A DNA stretch of 64,000 bases. Source: Bacteroides luhongzhouii. Lineage in GTDB: Bacteria; Bacteroidota; Bacteroidia; Bacteroidales; Bacteroidaceae. The translations under genes and the position numbers were made by a program. The stretch is taken from NCBI RefSeq assembly GCF_009193295.2, contig NZ_CP059973.1, forward strand, positions 3,410,001 to 3,474,000, given 5' to 3'. The notes beneath the pieces are model-generated. The model had not been told where the DNA came from and searched no databases. It saw nothing but the letters and a program-made list of their open reading frames with translations. Below are positions 39,781-47,451 of the stretch, piece by piece; the stretch's first letter is position 1; each line of letters starts with the position of its first letter.

Positions 39781-41157
39781 ATGTTGAAACAACTTATAAA
39801 CTTTTACAAGGTCTCTTCACCGAGACCTTGTAACGGGGAAGTTTTGTCTTCATCCGACTCACAGTATCTTCATTCCGATGCCCGTCGCCTGAAATACTTG
39901 AAATGGTCTACTTTCCTTTCAGCTACTTTCGGTTACGGTATGTACTACGTTTGCCGTCTTAGCCTGAATGTCGTGAAGAAGCCCATCGTAGATGAAGGAA
40001 TTTTCTCTGAAACAGAACTAGGAATCATTGGCTCTGTACTTTTCTTTACTTATGCCATTGGGAAATTCACGAATGGTTTCCTTGCCGACCGTAGTAATAT
40101 CAATCGCTTTATGACTACCGGCTTATTGGTTACAGCTTTGGTCAACCTTTGCTTAGGTTTTACTAATTCTTTCCTCTTGTTCGCTATACTTTGGGGGATC
40201 AGCGGCTGGTTTCAGTCTATGGGAGCCGCATCTTGTGTGGTAGGCCTTTCCCGTTGGTTCACGGATAAGGAACGGGGGTCCTACTATGGATTCTGGTCTG
40301 CCAGCCACAATATTGGTGAAGCGTTGACCTTTCTGATTATTGCCTCCATCGTCAGTGTGCTGGGCTGGCGTTACGGTTTCTTCGGGGCGGGTGTCGTGGG
40401 CTTGATTGGCGCATTGATTGTCTGGAAGTTCTTCCATGACACTCCCGAAAGTCTGGGCTTTCCTCCTGTGAATGCACCCAAAGAGAAAAAAGAGATGAGT
40501 TTCATAGAAACGGCTGATTTCAATAAGGCGCAGCGACAAGTCCTATTGATGCCCGCTATTTGGATACTGGCTCTATCGAGTGCTTTTATGTATATCAGTC
40601 GCTATGCGATCAATAGTTGGGGTGTCTTCTATTTAGAGGCCCAAAAGGGTTACTCCACATTGGATGCCAGTTTTATTATTTCTATCTGTCCGGTCTGTGG
40701 AATTATCGGTACCATGTTTTCGGGAGTCATTTCTGATAAGCTGTTTGGCGGTCGTCGTAATGTGCCTGCACTGATATTCGGATTGATGAATGTTTTTGCG
40801 CTTTGCCTGTTTCTGTTGGTTCCGGGTGTACACTTCTGGATAGATGTGCTTGCCATGGTTCTTTTCGGGTTGGGTATCGGAGTTCTCATTTGTTTTCTGG
40901 GTGGTTTGATGGCAGTCGATATTGCCCCTCGTAATGCTTCCGGCGCAGCATTGGGAGTGGTGGGCATTGCCAGTTACATTGGAGCCGGTTTGCAGGATGT
41001 GATGAGTGGTGTTTTGATAGAGGGTCAGAAGACGGTTCAGAACGGAGTCGATGTTTATGATTTCACATATATCAATTGGTTCTGGATTGGGGCTGCTCTG
41101 CTTTCGGTACTCTTTGCATTATTGGTTTGGAATGCAAAATCAAAAAAAACAGATTAG
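39781..41157 (+). CDS. OPA-family organophosphate:phosphate antiporter (GlpT/UhpT-like)
   Basis: 458 residues with twelve predicted helices of the major facilitator superfamily. The conserved start YLKWSTFLSATFGYGMYYVCRLSLNVVKKPI and the loop GKFTNGFLADRSNINRFM are typical of the organophosphate antiporters (GlpT, UhpT, UhpC). ASCVVGLSRWFTDKERGSYYGFWSASHNIGE is another OPA block. It likely exchanges inorganic phosphate for glycerol-3-phosphate or a sugar phosphate at the inner membrane, completing the pathway started by the phosphodiesterase gene. A terminator follows 25 bases after the stop. Exact cargo is inferred from context. Confidence 0.92.
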   Translation: MLKQLINFYKVSSPRPCNGEVLSSSDSQYLHSDARRLKYLKWSTFLSATFGYGMYYVCRLSLNVVKKPIVDEGIFSETELGIIGSVLFFTYAIGKFTNGFLADRSNINRFMTTGLLVTALVNLCLGFTNSFLLFAILWGISGWFQSMGAASCVVGLSRWFTDKERGSYYGFWSASHNIGEALTFLIIASIVSVLGWRYGFFGAGVVGLIGALIVWKFFHDTPESLGFPPVNAPKEKKEMSFIETADFNKAQRQVLLMPAIWILALSSAFMYISRYAINSWGVFYLEAQKGYSTLDASFIISICPVCGIIGTMFSGVISDKLFGGRRNVPALIFGLMNVFALCLFLLVPGVHFWIDVLAMVLFGLGIGVLICFLGGLMAVDIAPRNASGAALGVVGIASYIGAGLQDVMSGVLIEGQKTVQNGVDVYDFTYINWFWIGAALLSVLFALLVWNAKSKKTD

Positions 41158-41181
41158 TTTCTGATATATTAGGTTAGATTG

Positions 41182-41224
41182 AAAAACACTTGTTTTCCAA
41201 AGAGGATAACAAGTGTTTATTTTC
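41182..41224 (+). terminator. Terminator of the second SusCD locus
   Basis: Arms AAACACTTGTT and AACAAGTGTTT (41185-41195 and 41208-41218) followed by a T-rich tract. Confidence 0.85.
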
Positions 41225-41240
41225 AATGGTGTCGGTTTTT

Positions 41241-41285
41241 ATTTCGGGAAGTTCGTTGTTGCGATTCTTCCCGAAATGTTTTTAT
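41241..41285. terminator. Second stem-loop, next to the gene remnant
   Basis: Perfect 11-base arms (41241-41251, 41267-41277, ATTTCGGGAAG and its complement) followed by GTTTTTA. It may be a second terminator or belong to the decayed element at 41289-41375. Confidence 0.6.
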
Positions 41286-41288
41286 CAT

Positions 41289-41375
41289 TCAATTATCTAC
41301 ATAAAGATAATTCCCCCTTCGTATTCCTTCAAATGTTTGTATTCCAATAGGAAGTTTACGCATTAAGTTGTCCAT
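41289..41375 (-). pseudogene. Remnant of AAA-ATPase-like/PDDEXK family gene (N-terminus)
   Basis: A 28-codon frame reads MDNLMRKLPIGIQTFEGIRR then GNYLYVDN and stops. RKLPIGIQTFE...R..GYLYVDKT is the near-invariant start of Bacteroides proteins with an AAA-ATPase-like domain followed by a PDDEXK nuclease-like domain (about 500 residues). Here the match ends exactly where KT should follow YVD, and the rest of the gene is gone. The sequence is preserved well enough to be recognised, so the loss may be recent. Family recognition is from memory of the motif. Confidence 0.6.
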
Positions 41376-41489
41376 ATCCGATGGTTTTAGAGTTATACGA
41401 TATGCAAATGAGAATTTAGGCAGAATACAAACATTGTCTTTTCAGAATAAATTCAGTTTTATGCCTTTCTTTTGCCGGAGATAATTTAT

Positions 41490-41497
41490 TACCTTTG
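41490..41497 (+). promoter_or_regulatory. Promoter -7 element (TACCTTTG) of the DUF2490 gene
   Basis: Exact TAnnTTTG match 21 bases before the ATG at 41518; the TTTG upstream is at a shorter distance (15 bases) than usual. Confidence 0.5.
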
Positions 41498-41517
41498 TAA
41501 CTTTAATCCGATAATCA

Positions 41518-42171
41518 ATGAGTAGAATAATATTAAATACTAAGATTTGGCTGTTTGTGTTGTTGCTTGGAATGTCGTTTTCCGCATGGGCACAAAGTGA
41601 TGATTTAAATACATGGACTAAATTCAAGGTAAATCATAAGATAGATTCCCGTTTCTCGGTTTCTGGTGATTTGGAGTTGCGCATGAAAGATGATGTAAGC
41701 CGGTTGGATCGTTGGGGATTGACTGTTGGCGGAAGTTATCGCCCTTGTTCTTTTTTGAATCTGGGGGTGGGATATGAGACCCATCTTCGGAATCTGGGTG
41801 ACTCAGACTGGAAATTGAGACATCGTTATCATATATCTGCCATTGCCAGCTTTCGTTATCAATGGTTGAAAGTGTCTTTGCGGGAGCGATTTCAGCAGAC
41901 TTTTGACCGTGGTGATTCTGAAACTTGTCTACGTTCTCGTTTGAAGTTATCCTATGCTCCTACAAAAGGAATCGTTTCTCCTTATTTTTCTGTTGAAATT
42001 TATCAAAGTCTGGATGATACTTCTTTTTGGAGAGCAGACCGTATGCGCTATCGTCCCGGAGTGGAGATTGCTTTAGCCAAACGTTGGTCATTGGATGCAT
42101 TTTATTGTTATCAATATGCATCTTCGCAAGGCAAACACATTGCCGGAATAGAAGTGGGGTATTCTTTTTGA
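41518..42171 (+). CDS. DUF2490 outer-membrane beta-barrel-like protein
   Basis: 217 residues with a signal peptide (to about 26, FSAWAQ). Repeated amphipathic strands (DSRFSVSGDLELRMKDD, GLTVGGSYRPCSFLNLGVGYETHL, HRYHISAIASFRYQWLKVSLRERFQQTF, RWSLDAFYCYQY) and a final aromatic residue (GIEVGYSF) indicate a small outer-membrane barrel of the DUF2490 family. The role is unknown. It is a single gene with its own promoter and no close downstream partner. Confidence 0.82.
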   Translation: MSRIILNTKIWLFVLLLGMSFSAWAQSDDLNTWTKFKVNHKIDSRFSVSGDLELRMKDDVSRLDRWGLTVGGSYRPCSFLNLGVGYETHLRNLGDSDWKLRHRYHISAIASFRYQWLKVSLRERFQQTFDRGDSETCLRSRLKLSYAPTKGIVSPYFSVEIYQSLDDTSFWRADRMRYRPGVEIALAKRWSLDAFYCYQYASSQGKHIAGIEVGYSF

Positions 42172-42496
42172 AATAAATGACGAATAGTAAATAATAACTA
42201 ATGCTAATATAATAATGTGGAGTTCAGAATGTCTTGTATTTGCATGTATAATGTAAATGGCTGATTAGGTGGCTTCTATATAAAAGGTTAATCTTTTTAA
42301 AGGAAAATATTTCTTTTCTTAACTATAATGTGTATTTTCGCTTCTACATTTCAAACTGTAATGTGGAAATTTAAGATTCTACAGTTGCAACAGACGTGTT
42401 GTATGGTTTTTCATAACCGAAAGTGAATACTTCCTCTTATGGCATTCTTTCTGCCCAATCAAGAATTTCTTTTTTTTGAACTAATAGAAAAACAAA
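42172..42496. other. 325-base AT-rich intergenic region
   Basis: Upstream of the fimbrillin gene. A one-mismatch promoter element TATTTTCG at 42333-42340 would give a leader of about 150 bases. No exact promoter, strong inverted repeat or coding sequence was found. Confidence 0.5.
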
Positions 42497-44401
42497 ATGA
42501 AAACATGCCATAGCCTATTTGTGGGAGTAGGTTCTTTTATCCTTTGTTGTACTATGTTTACTGCTTGTGTAAACCATATTTCGGAGGAAGAAGGGGAAAT
42601 CGTTAATAATGGAGATATTCCATTGAAATTTGTTGCCAACATTCATGAGATTATGAATACCCGTGTAGTAAATAATAGTTTTGGAGAAGGAGATGAAGTG
42701 GGGTTATTTGCACTTGCAGGAACCACTACAATGCAAGAAGAACGTTATGCAGATAATCTTTATTTTGTGCGTTCATCTACTGGAGAGTTTGTTTCTGATG
42801 AATCGGTTTACTATCCGGATGATGGAGTTGCATTAAATTTAATCAGTTATTATCCATATCAGAATAGTGGGGTAGCAATGGGGGAAAGTTTCATGCAAGT
42901 GACCGTTGCAACAACTCAAGATAACCCGGATGATTATTCTCATTCGGATTTTCTAGTTGCTTTAAAAGGAGATGTATTTGCCAGTAAAGATGCTGTTGCT
43001 CTATCCTATAACCATCAGTTCTTTCGCATGAAAATAATTCTTGTTCCCGGAGAGGGGGAAAGTGTAGAAGAAATGTTGTCTGTTAAACCGACGCTTTCGG
43101 TCAGTGGCTTTTATACAAAGGCTGTTTATGATTTTCAGCAACAAATATTTTCTGCCTATTCAGAAGAGGAAGATATTACTCCTGCAGGAGAATGGGAGAT
43201 TAGAGACGGACGATTAGTAGGAAAAGAGCTTATTTTGATTCCTCAAGAAGCTAGTGAAGGATATCAATACATAATGTTGAAAGCAGCTGGTAAGTCATAT
43301 ATCAGTTTATTACCACCTACTTTACAATTAAAAAGTGGGAAGCAACGAGAACTGGAGATCGTGTTTGTATCAGCCGAAGATGTATTGATGGGCAAAGTGA
43401 ACGGAGAAATAGGGGATTGGGATGGAACAGAAGTGGACCATACCGAATCAGGCATTTTGCATGAATATATAGATGTATCGAAACTGACTTTTGAAAAATC
43501 GAATGTGTATAAAGTGATACATTTGGGAAAACAAGTAGCCGAAATATGTAAAGAGTATCTTGTTACTCCGGATTTTTCTTCTCAAGCGATTGTTGCTTAT
43601 TCCATGAAAGAAGACGGTAGCGTTAATTTATCTCAAGGAACTGTGGTACAGTTATTAGGAAAATTAGGGAAAGTGAATGGTGGAGGTGTATCATGGAATG
43701 TGGAGGATCACTCATTGGAATATAGTGGAGGAGCTCTGCCGGTTCGTAATAAGGTGTATGTACTGGCAGATGGAACAATCTCCTTGTCAGTAACACTGGC
43801 AGATAATGTGTTACCAGTTTTGGCACAGGAAGATATCGTTCGTGATGTTCGTGGAGGAATCATTCATAATTATCCGTTAGTGAAGATTGGAACTCAATAT
43901 TGGATGCGGGATAATTTGGAGGCTTCTTTGTATACAGATGGTGAAATGCTTCCCAAAGTGGATGCGGTGACGGCGAATACAGTCGGATATTTGCAGTCTG
44001 CTGCGGAATATTATTTTTATACCGCTAATATCGCTCTTTCAGGTAAAATCTTGCCAGCTCATTGGAGTATACCGAATTGGGAAGACTGGAATATCCTAAA
44101 AGAGTATCTGAAAGGAGATGCTTCGTTGCTGAAATCAGGAACTTGGCTGCCTTTAAAATCCGAAGAGCTAATACAACCAGTAACTAATTTATCCGGTTTT
44201 AATGGAATGCCTGTGGGAATGTACGTAGGAGCTTTTCAAGCAGATTATGAGAAAAAACATCTCGCATATTGGACATTGGACAATACAAATACCGCTATCG
44301 ACACTAAAGTCTTTTATCTGAAAAGTAATACAAATATCATAGAAGAATCTAATGCTGGTGTTGATACAAAAGCTTTTGCTATTCGTTGCATACGAAAGTA
44401 A
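42497..44401 (+). CDS. Fimbrillin-family lipoprotein with FISUMP-like C-terminus
   Basis: 634 residues. The lipobox (CTMFTAC) is followed by VNHISEEEGE. Residues about 45-300 are a fimbrillin-like domain (PLKFVANIHEIMNTRVVNNSFGEGDEVGLFAL; LNLISYYPYQ; FRMKIILVPGEGE), as in Bacteroidales fimbrial subunits and minor tip proteins. The last 190 residues (from about 445) resemble the fibrobacter-succinogenes-major-paralogous domain: LVKIGTQYWMRDNLEASLYTDGE, HWSIPNWEDWNILKEYL and AFAIRCIRK. This fusion suggests a tip adhesin or cell-surface binding protein. There is no fimbrial operon next to it, so it may be a stand-alone surface lipoprotein. Confidence 0.83.
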   Translation: MKTCHSLFVGVGSFILCCTMFTACVNHISEEEGEIVNNGDIPLKFVANIHEIMNTRVVNNSFGEGDEVGLFALAGTTTMQEERYADNLYFVRSSTGEFVSDESVYYPDDGVALNLISYYPYQNSGVAMGESFMQVTVATTQDNPDDYSHSDFLVALKGDVFASKDAVALSYNHQFFRMKIILVPGEGESVEEMLSVKPTLSVSGFYTKAVYDFQQQIFSAYSEEEDITPAGEWEIRDGRLVGKELILIPQEASEGYQYIMLKAAGKSYISLLPPTLQLKSGKQRELEIVFVSAEDVLMGKVNGEIGDWDGTEVDHTESGILHEYIDVSKLTFEKSNVYKVIHLGKQVAEICKEYLVTPDFSSQAIVAYSMKEDGSVNLSQGTVVQLLGKLGKVNGGGVSWNVEDHSLEYSGGALPVRNKVYVLADGTISLSVTLADNVLPVLAQEDIVRDVRGGIIHNYPLVKIGTQYWMRDNLEASLYTDGEMLPKVDAVTANTVGYLQSAAEYYFYTANIALSGKILPAHWSIPNWEDWNILKEYLKGDASLLKSGTWLPLKSEELIQPVTNLSGFNGMPVGMYVGAFQADYEKKHLAYWTLDNTNTAIDTKVFYLKSNTNIIEESNAGVDTKAFAIRCIRK

Positions 44402-44437
44402 ATCGGTGAAAAGGGATTGTCTTTTTCATAAATTGCT

Positions 44438-44445
44438 TATATTTG
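44438..44445 (+). promoter_or_regulatory. Promoter -7 element (TATATTTG) of the thioesterase gene
   Basis: Exact TAnnTTTG match 29 bases before the ATG at 44475, with ATTG 18 bases upstream (44416-44419). Confidence 0.5.
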
Positions 44446-44474
44446 GGAAATAAAACTAAATAAAAGAGAGAACT

Positions 44475-44966
44475 ATGAAGAAGATAATAAATCCCTGGAA
44501 GGGGTTGGAGGGGTACAACTGCTTTGGTTGTGCTCCCAATAATGAAGCTGGAGTAAAAATGGAATTTTATGAGGACGGTGACGAAGTGGTGAGCATTTGG
44601 AAGCCACGTCCCGAATATCAAGGCTGGATTGACACTTTGCATGGCGGTATTCAAGCAGTTTTGATGGATGAAATCTGTGCGTGGGTGGTGCTTCGTAAAC
44701 TACAAACGACCGGAGTGACTTCGAAGATGGAAACCCGTTACCGGAAATCTGTTGATACCAAAGATTCTCATATAGTACTGCGTGCCTCTATTAAGGAGGT
44801 AAAACGGAACATTGTTATTATTGAAGCGAAGTTATATAATAAGGATGGAGAAGTATGCACGGAATCTGTTTGTACCTACTTTACTTTCTCGAAAGAAAAG
44901 TCGAAAGACGAAATGCATTTTTCGAAATGTGATGTAGAACCGGAGGAGATACTGCCTTTAATTTGA
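44475..44966 (+). CDS. PaaI/YbgC-type hotdog thioesterase
   Basis: 163 residues, a single hotdog domain. The N-terminal NPWKGLEGYNCFGCAPNNEAGVKMEFYEDGDEVVS and the active-site segment GWIDTLHGGIQAVLMDEICAWVV are characteristic of PaaI-family acyl-CoA thioesterases, with the HGG motif and the catalytic acidic residue (Asp or Glu in MDEICAW). It would cleave a cytoplasmic acyl-CoA; the substrate is unknown. It has its own promoter and ends 30 bases before the his promoter, so it is not part of the his operon. Confidence 0.85.
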   Translation: MKKIINPWKGLEGYNCFGCAPNNEAGVKMEFYEDGDEVVSIWKPRPEYQGWIDTLHGGIQAVLMDEICAWVVLRKLQTTGVTSKMETRYRKSVDTKDSHIVLRASIKEVKRNIVIIEAKLYNKDGEVCTESVCTYFTFSKEKSKDEMHFSKCDVEPEEILPLI

Positions 44967-44995
44967 AATAAAAACTCAAGTTTTTGTGATAAATG

Positions 44996-45027
44996 TTTGG
45001 TGGTTTCAAACAAATGCTTTACTTTTG
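44996..45027 (+). promoter_or_regulatory. Promoter of the his operon
   Basis: TTTG at 44996-44999, 20-base spacer, TACTTTTG at 45020-45027: a full Bacteroides consensus. Predicted start near 45034, about 14 bases before the leader peptide ATG. Confidence 0.8.
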
Positions 45028-45047
45028 TCGCAGTTAATATAAGAAAT

Positions 45048-45095
45048 ATGAAATATACAACTACACATCATCATCATCATTTTCCTAACGAATAA
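45048..45095 (+). CDS. hisL: his operon leader peptide (five consecutive His)
   Basis: Fifteen codons encode MKYTTTHHHHHFPNE, with five consecutive His codons at 45066-45080. The peptide sits between the his promoter and a terminator ahead of hisG, which is the layout of a histidine attenuator. Its sequence is not important beyond the stall codons. The stop codon (45093-45095) lies two bases before the first arm of the antiterminator. Confidence 0.9.
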   Translation: MKYTTTHHHHHFPNE

Positions 45096-45096
45096 T

Positions 45097-45173
45097 CGGT
45101 GGGCGTGGATGATATTGTGTATAACTATATAAACGATAACTAAGGCTTGCCGAATACGGTAAGCCTTTTTTAT
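45097..45173 (+). promoter_or_regulatory. his attenuator (antiterminator and terminator)
   Basis: The terminator is a stem of 11 pairs (45142-45152 with 45157-45167, one G-T wobble), a four-base loop and a T-run. Bases 45097-45104 (CGGTGGGC) can pair with 45145-45152 (GCTTGCCG) allowing wobbles, which would disrupt the terminator. A ribosome stalled on the His codons leaves 45097-45104 free, while one that reaches the stop codon covers it. This predicts read-through when charged tRNA-His is scarce. Confidence 0.8.
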
Positions 45174-45211
45174 TTCTCAACGCATATTATAATTAAAAAT
45201 TAAATAAAGTC

Positions 45212-46063
45212 ATGTTAAGAATCGCAGTACAAGCCAAAGGACGTCTCTTCGAAGAGACTATGGCACTTTTAGGAGAGTCGGATATTAAGTTGAGCACCAC
45301 GAAACGTACCTTATTGGTGCAGTCTTCCAATTTCCCTATTGAAGTTTTATTTCTTCGTGATGACGATATTCCGCAGACAGTGGCTACTGGTGTAGCAGAC
45401 TTGGGAATTGTCGGTGAAAACGAATTTATGGAAAAGGAAGAAGATGCGGAAATCATCAAACGTTTGGGATTCAGTAAATGCCGCCTTTCACTGGCTATGC
45501 CGAAAGATCTTGAATATCCTGGTTTGTCATGGTTTGATGGTAAGAAGATCGCTACTTCCTATCCGGTTATTCTTCGCAACTTCTTGAAGAAAAATGGTGT
45601 AAATGCTGAAATTCACGTGATTACCGGTTCCGTGGAAGTTTCTCCGGGAATTGGATTGGCTGATGCTATTTTTGATATTGTAAGCTCCGGTTCTACGTTG
45701 GTGAGTAACCGATTGAAAGAAGTAGAAGTCGTAATGAAGTCGGAAGCGTTGTTGATTGGCAACAAGAACATGAGTGACGAGAAAAAAGAAGTGCTTGAAG
45801 AACTGCTGTTCCGCATGAATGCAGTAAAAACAGCCGAAGATAAAAAATATGTATTGATGAATGCTCCGAAAGATAAACTGGAAGAAATCATTGCTGTATT
45901 GCCGGGTATGAAGAGTCCTACGGTGATGCCGTTGGCACAGGAAGGCTGGTGCTCTGTTCATACAGTACTTGATGAAAAACGTTTTTGGGAAATCATTGGA
46001 AAACTGAAAGGACTGGGAGCGGAAGGTATTTTGGTACTGCCAATTGAAAAGATGATTGTATAA
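45212..46063 (+). CDS. hisG: ATP phosphoribosyltransferase, long form
   Basis: 283 residues, the length of the HisG-long form, which carries a C-terminal ACT-like regulatory domain and does not need HisZ. The start MLRIAVQAKGRLFEETMALL, the GVADLGIVGENEF block and the PRPP-binding LADAIFDIVSSGSTLVSN are diagnostic. The C-terminal domain (about 210-283; LEEIIAVLPGMKSPTVMPLAQEGWCSVHTV) binds histidine for feedback inhibition. It catalyses the first step of histidine synthesis. It starts 39 bases after the attenuator terminator, so transcription of the operon is set there. Confidence 0.96.
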   Translation: MLRIAVQAKGRLFEETMALLGESDIKLSTTKRTLLVQSSNFPIEVLFLRDDDIPQTVATGVADLGIVGENEFMEKEEDAEIIKRLGFSKCRLSLAMPKDLEYPGLSWFDGKKIATSYPVILRNFLKKNGVNAEIHVITGSVEVSPGIGLADAIFDIVSSGSTLVSNRLKEVEVVMKSEALLIGNKNMSDEKKEVLEELLFRMNAVKTAEDKKYVLMNAPKDKLEEIIAVLPGMKSPTVMPLAQEGWCSVHTVLDEKRFWEIIGKLKGLGAEGILVLPIEKMIV

Positions 46064-46070
46064 ATATATA

Positions 46071-46131
46071 TAGGCACGGATTATACAGATAATGTAGTCG
46101 CTAATCCCAGGTATCGTGTAATCCGTGCCTA
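46071..46131. repeat. Intergenic inverted repeat between hisG and hisD
   Basis: Perfect 13-base arms TAGGCACGGATTA (46071-46083) and its complement (46119-46131) surround a 35-base spacer in the 82-base hisG-hisD gap. No T-run follows, so it does not look like a terminator. It resembles dispersed GGCACGGATTA-type palindromes of Bacteroides intergenic regions (recalled, not checked). Confidence 0.65.
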
Positions 46132-46145
46132 ATAAGATATAAACT

Positions 46146-47435
46146 ATGAAATTGATTAAATACCCCTCAAAAGAACAGTGGACGGAACTTTTGGAACGTC
46201 CGGCACTGAATACGGAAAATTTGTTCGACACTGTTCGTACTATTATAAATAAGGTAAGGGCAGAAGGTGACAAAGCTGTATTGGAATATGAAGCTACTTT
46301 TGATAAAGTGACTCTGTCCGCACTTGCTGTGACTCCTGAAGAAATACAGGTTGCCGGAACATTGGTAAGCGATGAACTGAAAGCAGCCATCTCCCTGGCA
46401 AAACAGAATATTGAAACATTCCACGCTTCCCAACGTTTTGTCGGAAAGAAGGTAGAAACAATGAACGGTGTGACTTGCTGGCAGAAATCAGTGGGAATCG
46501 AAAAGGTCGGGTTATATATTCCGGGTGGAACAGCACCGCTTTTCTCAACTGTATTAATGTTGGCTGTTCCGGCTAAGATTGCAGGCTGCAAAGAAATCAT
46601 ACTTTGCACACCTCCCGATAAAAATGGAAACATTCATCCGGCTATTCTTTTTGCAGCCCAACTGGCAGGTGTCAGCAAAATATTCAAAGCAGGTGGAGTA
46701 CAGGCTATTGCATCTATGGCTTATGGAACGGAGAGTGTACCTAAAGTATATAAGATATTTGGCCCGGGCAATCAATATGTGACAGCTGCCAAACAGTTGG
46801 TAAGTCTGCGTGATGTAGCTATTGATATGCCCGCCGGTCCTTCAGAAGTGGAAGTGTTGGCTGATGCCTTTGCTAATCCGGTTTTCGTTGCGGCGGATCT
46901 CTTGTCACAAGCAGAACATGGAATAGATAGCCAAGCTATATTGATTACCACTTCCGAAAAACTTTTGGTAGAAGTAATGGCAGAAGTAGACCGTCAATTA
47001 GCCGAATTGCCCCGTCGTGAAATTGCTGCCAAATCATTGGAGAATAGTAAACTGATTTTGGTAAAGGATTTGGATGAAGCATTGGAACTGACTAACGCAT
47101 ATGCGCCGGAACACTTAATTATAGAAACGGAACACTACATGGAAGTAGCAGAGCGTGTGACAAATGCCGGTTCTGTCTTCCTTGGATCGTTAACTCCCGA
47201 AAGTGCCGGTGACTATGCTTCAGGTACGAACCATACCCTGCCGACCAACGGTTATGCCAAAGCATATAGTGGCGTTAGTTTGGATAGTTTTATCCGCAAG
47301 ATTACGTTCCAGGAAATTCTCCCGGAAGGAATAAAGGCCATTGGTCCCGCTATTGAAGAGATGGCGGCTAATGAACATCTGGATGCGCATAAAAATGCGG
47401 TTACAGTTCGTCTCAAAGTAATTCAAAATTCATAA
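46146..47435 (+). CDS. hisD: Histidinol dehydrogenase
   Basis: 429 residues, the usual length. Conserved parts include [86 protein letters not shown] (with the catalytic and zinc-binding His region) and [26 protein letters not shown]. It oxidises L-histidinol to L-histidine with two NAD+ and a bound zinc. It is the second gene of the attenuated his operon, 82 bases after hisG, separated by a palindromic repeat. Confidence 0.97.
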   Translation: MKLIKYPSKEQWTELLERPALNTENLFDTVRTIINKVRAEGDKAVLEYEATFDKVTLSALAVTPEEIQVAGTLVSDELKAAISLAKQNIETFHASQRFVGKKVETMNGVTCWQKSVGIEKVGLYIPGGTAPLFSTVLMLAVPAKIAGCKEIILCTPPDKNGNIHPAILFAAQLAGVSKIFKAGGVQAIASMAYGTESVPKVYKIFGPGNQYVTAAKQLVSLRDVAIDMPAGPSEVEVLADAFANPVFVAADLLSQAEHGIDSQAILITTSEKLLVEVMAEVDRQLAELPRREIAAKSLENSKLILVKDLDEALELTNAYAPEHLIIETEHYMEVAERVTNAGSVFLGSLTPESAGDYASGTNHTLPTNGYAKAYSGVSLDSFIRKITFQEILPEGIKAIGPAIEEMAANEHLDAHKNAVTVRLKVIQNS

Positions 47436-47451
47436 CTTAAAATTTAAAGAA

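Larger units (their letters stand above)
41158..41517. other. 360-base intergenic region
   Basis: It holds two stem-loops, a minus-strand remnant of an AAA-ATPase-like gene and the TACCTTTG promoter element (41490-41497) of the DUF2490 gene. No intact gene is seen. Confidence 0.7.

Noticed and set aside
45527..46633. Minus-strand open frame of 368 residues across hisG and hisD
   Set aside because: Antisense to two well-conserved genes, crosses their intergenic repeat and matches no known family by eye.
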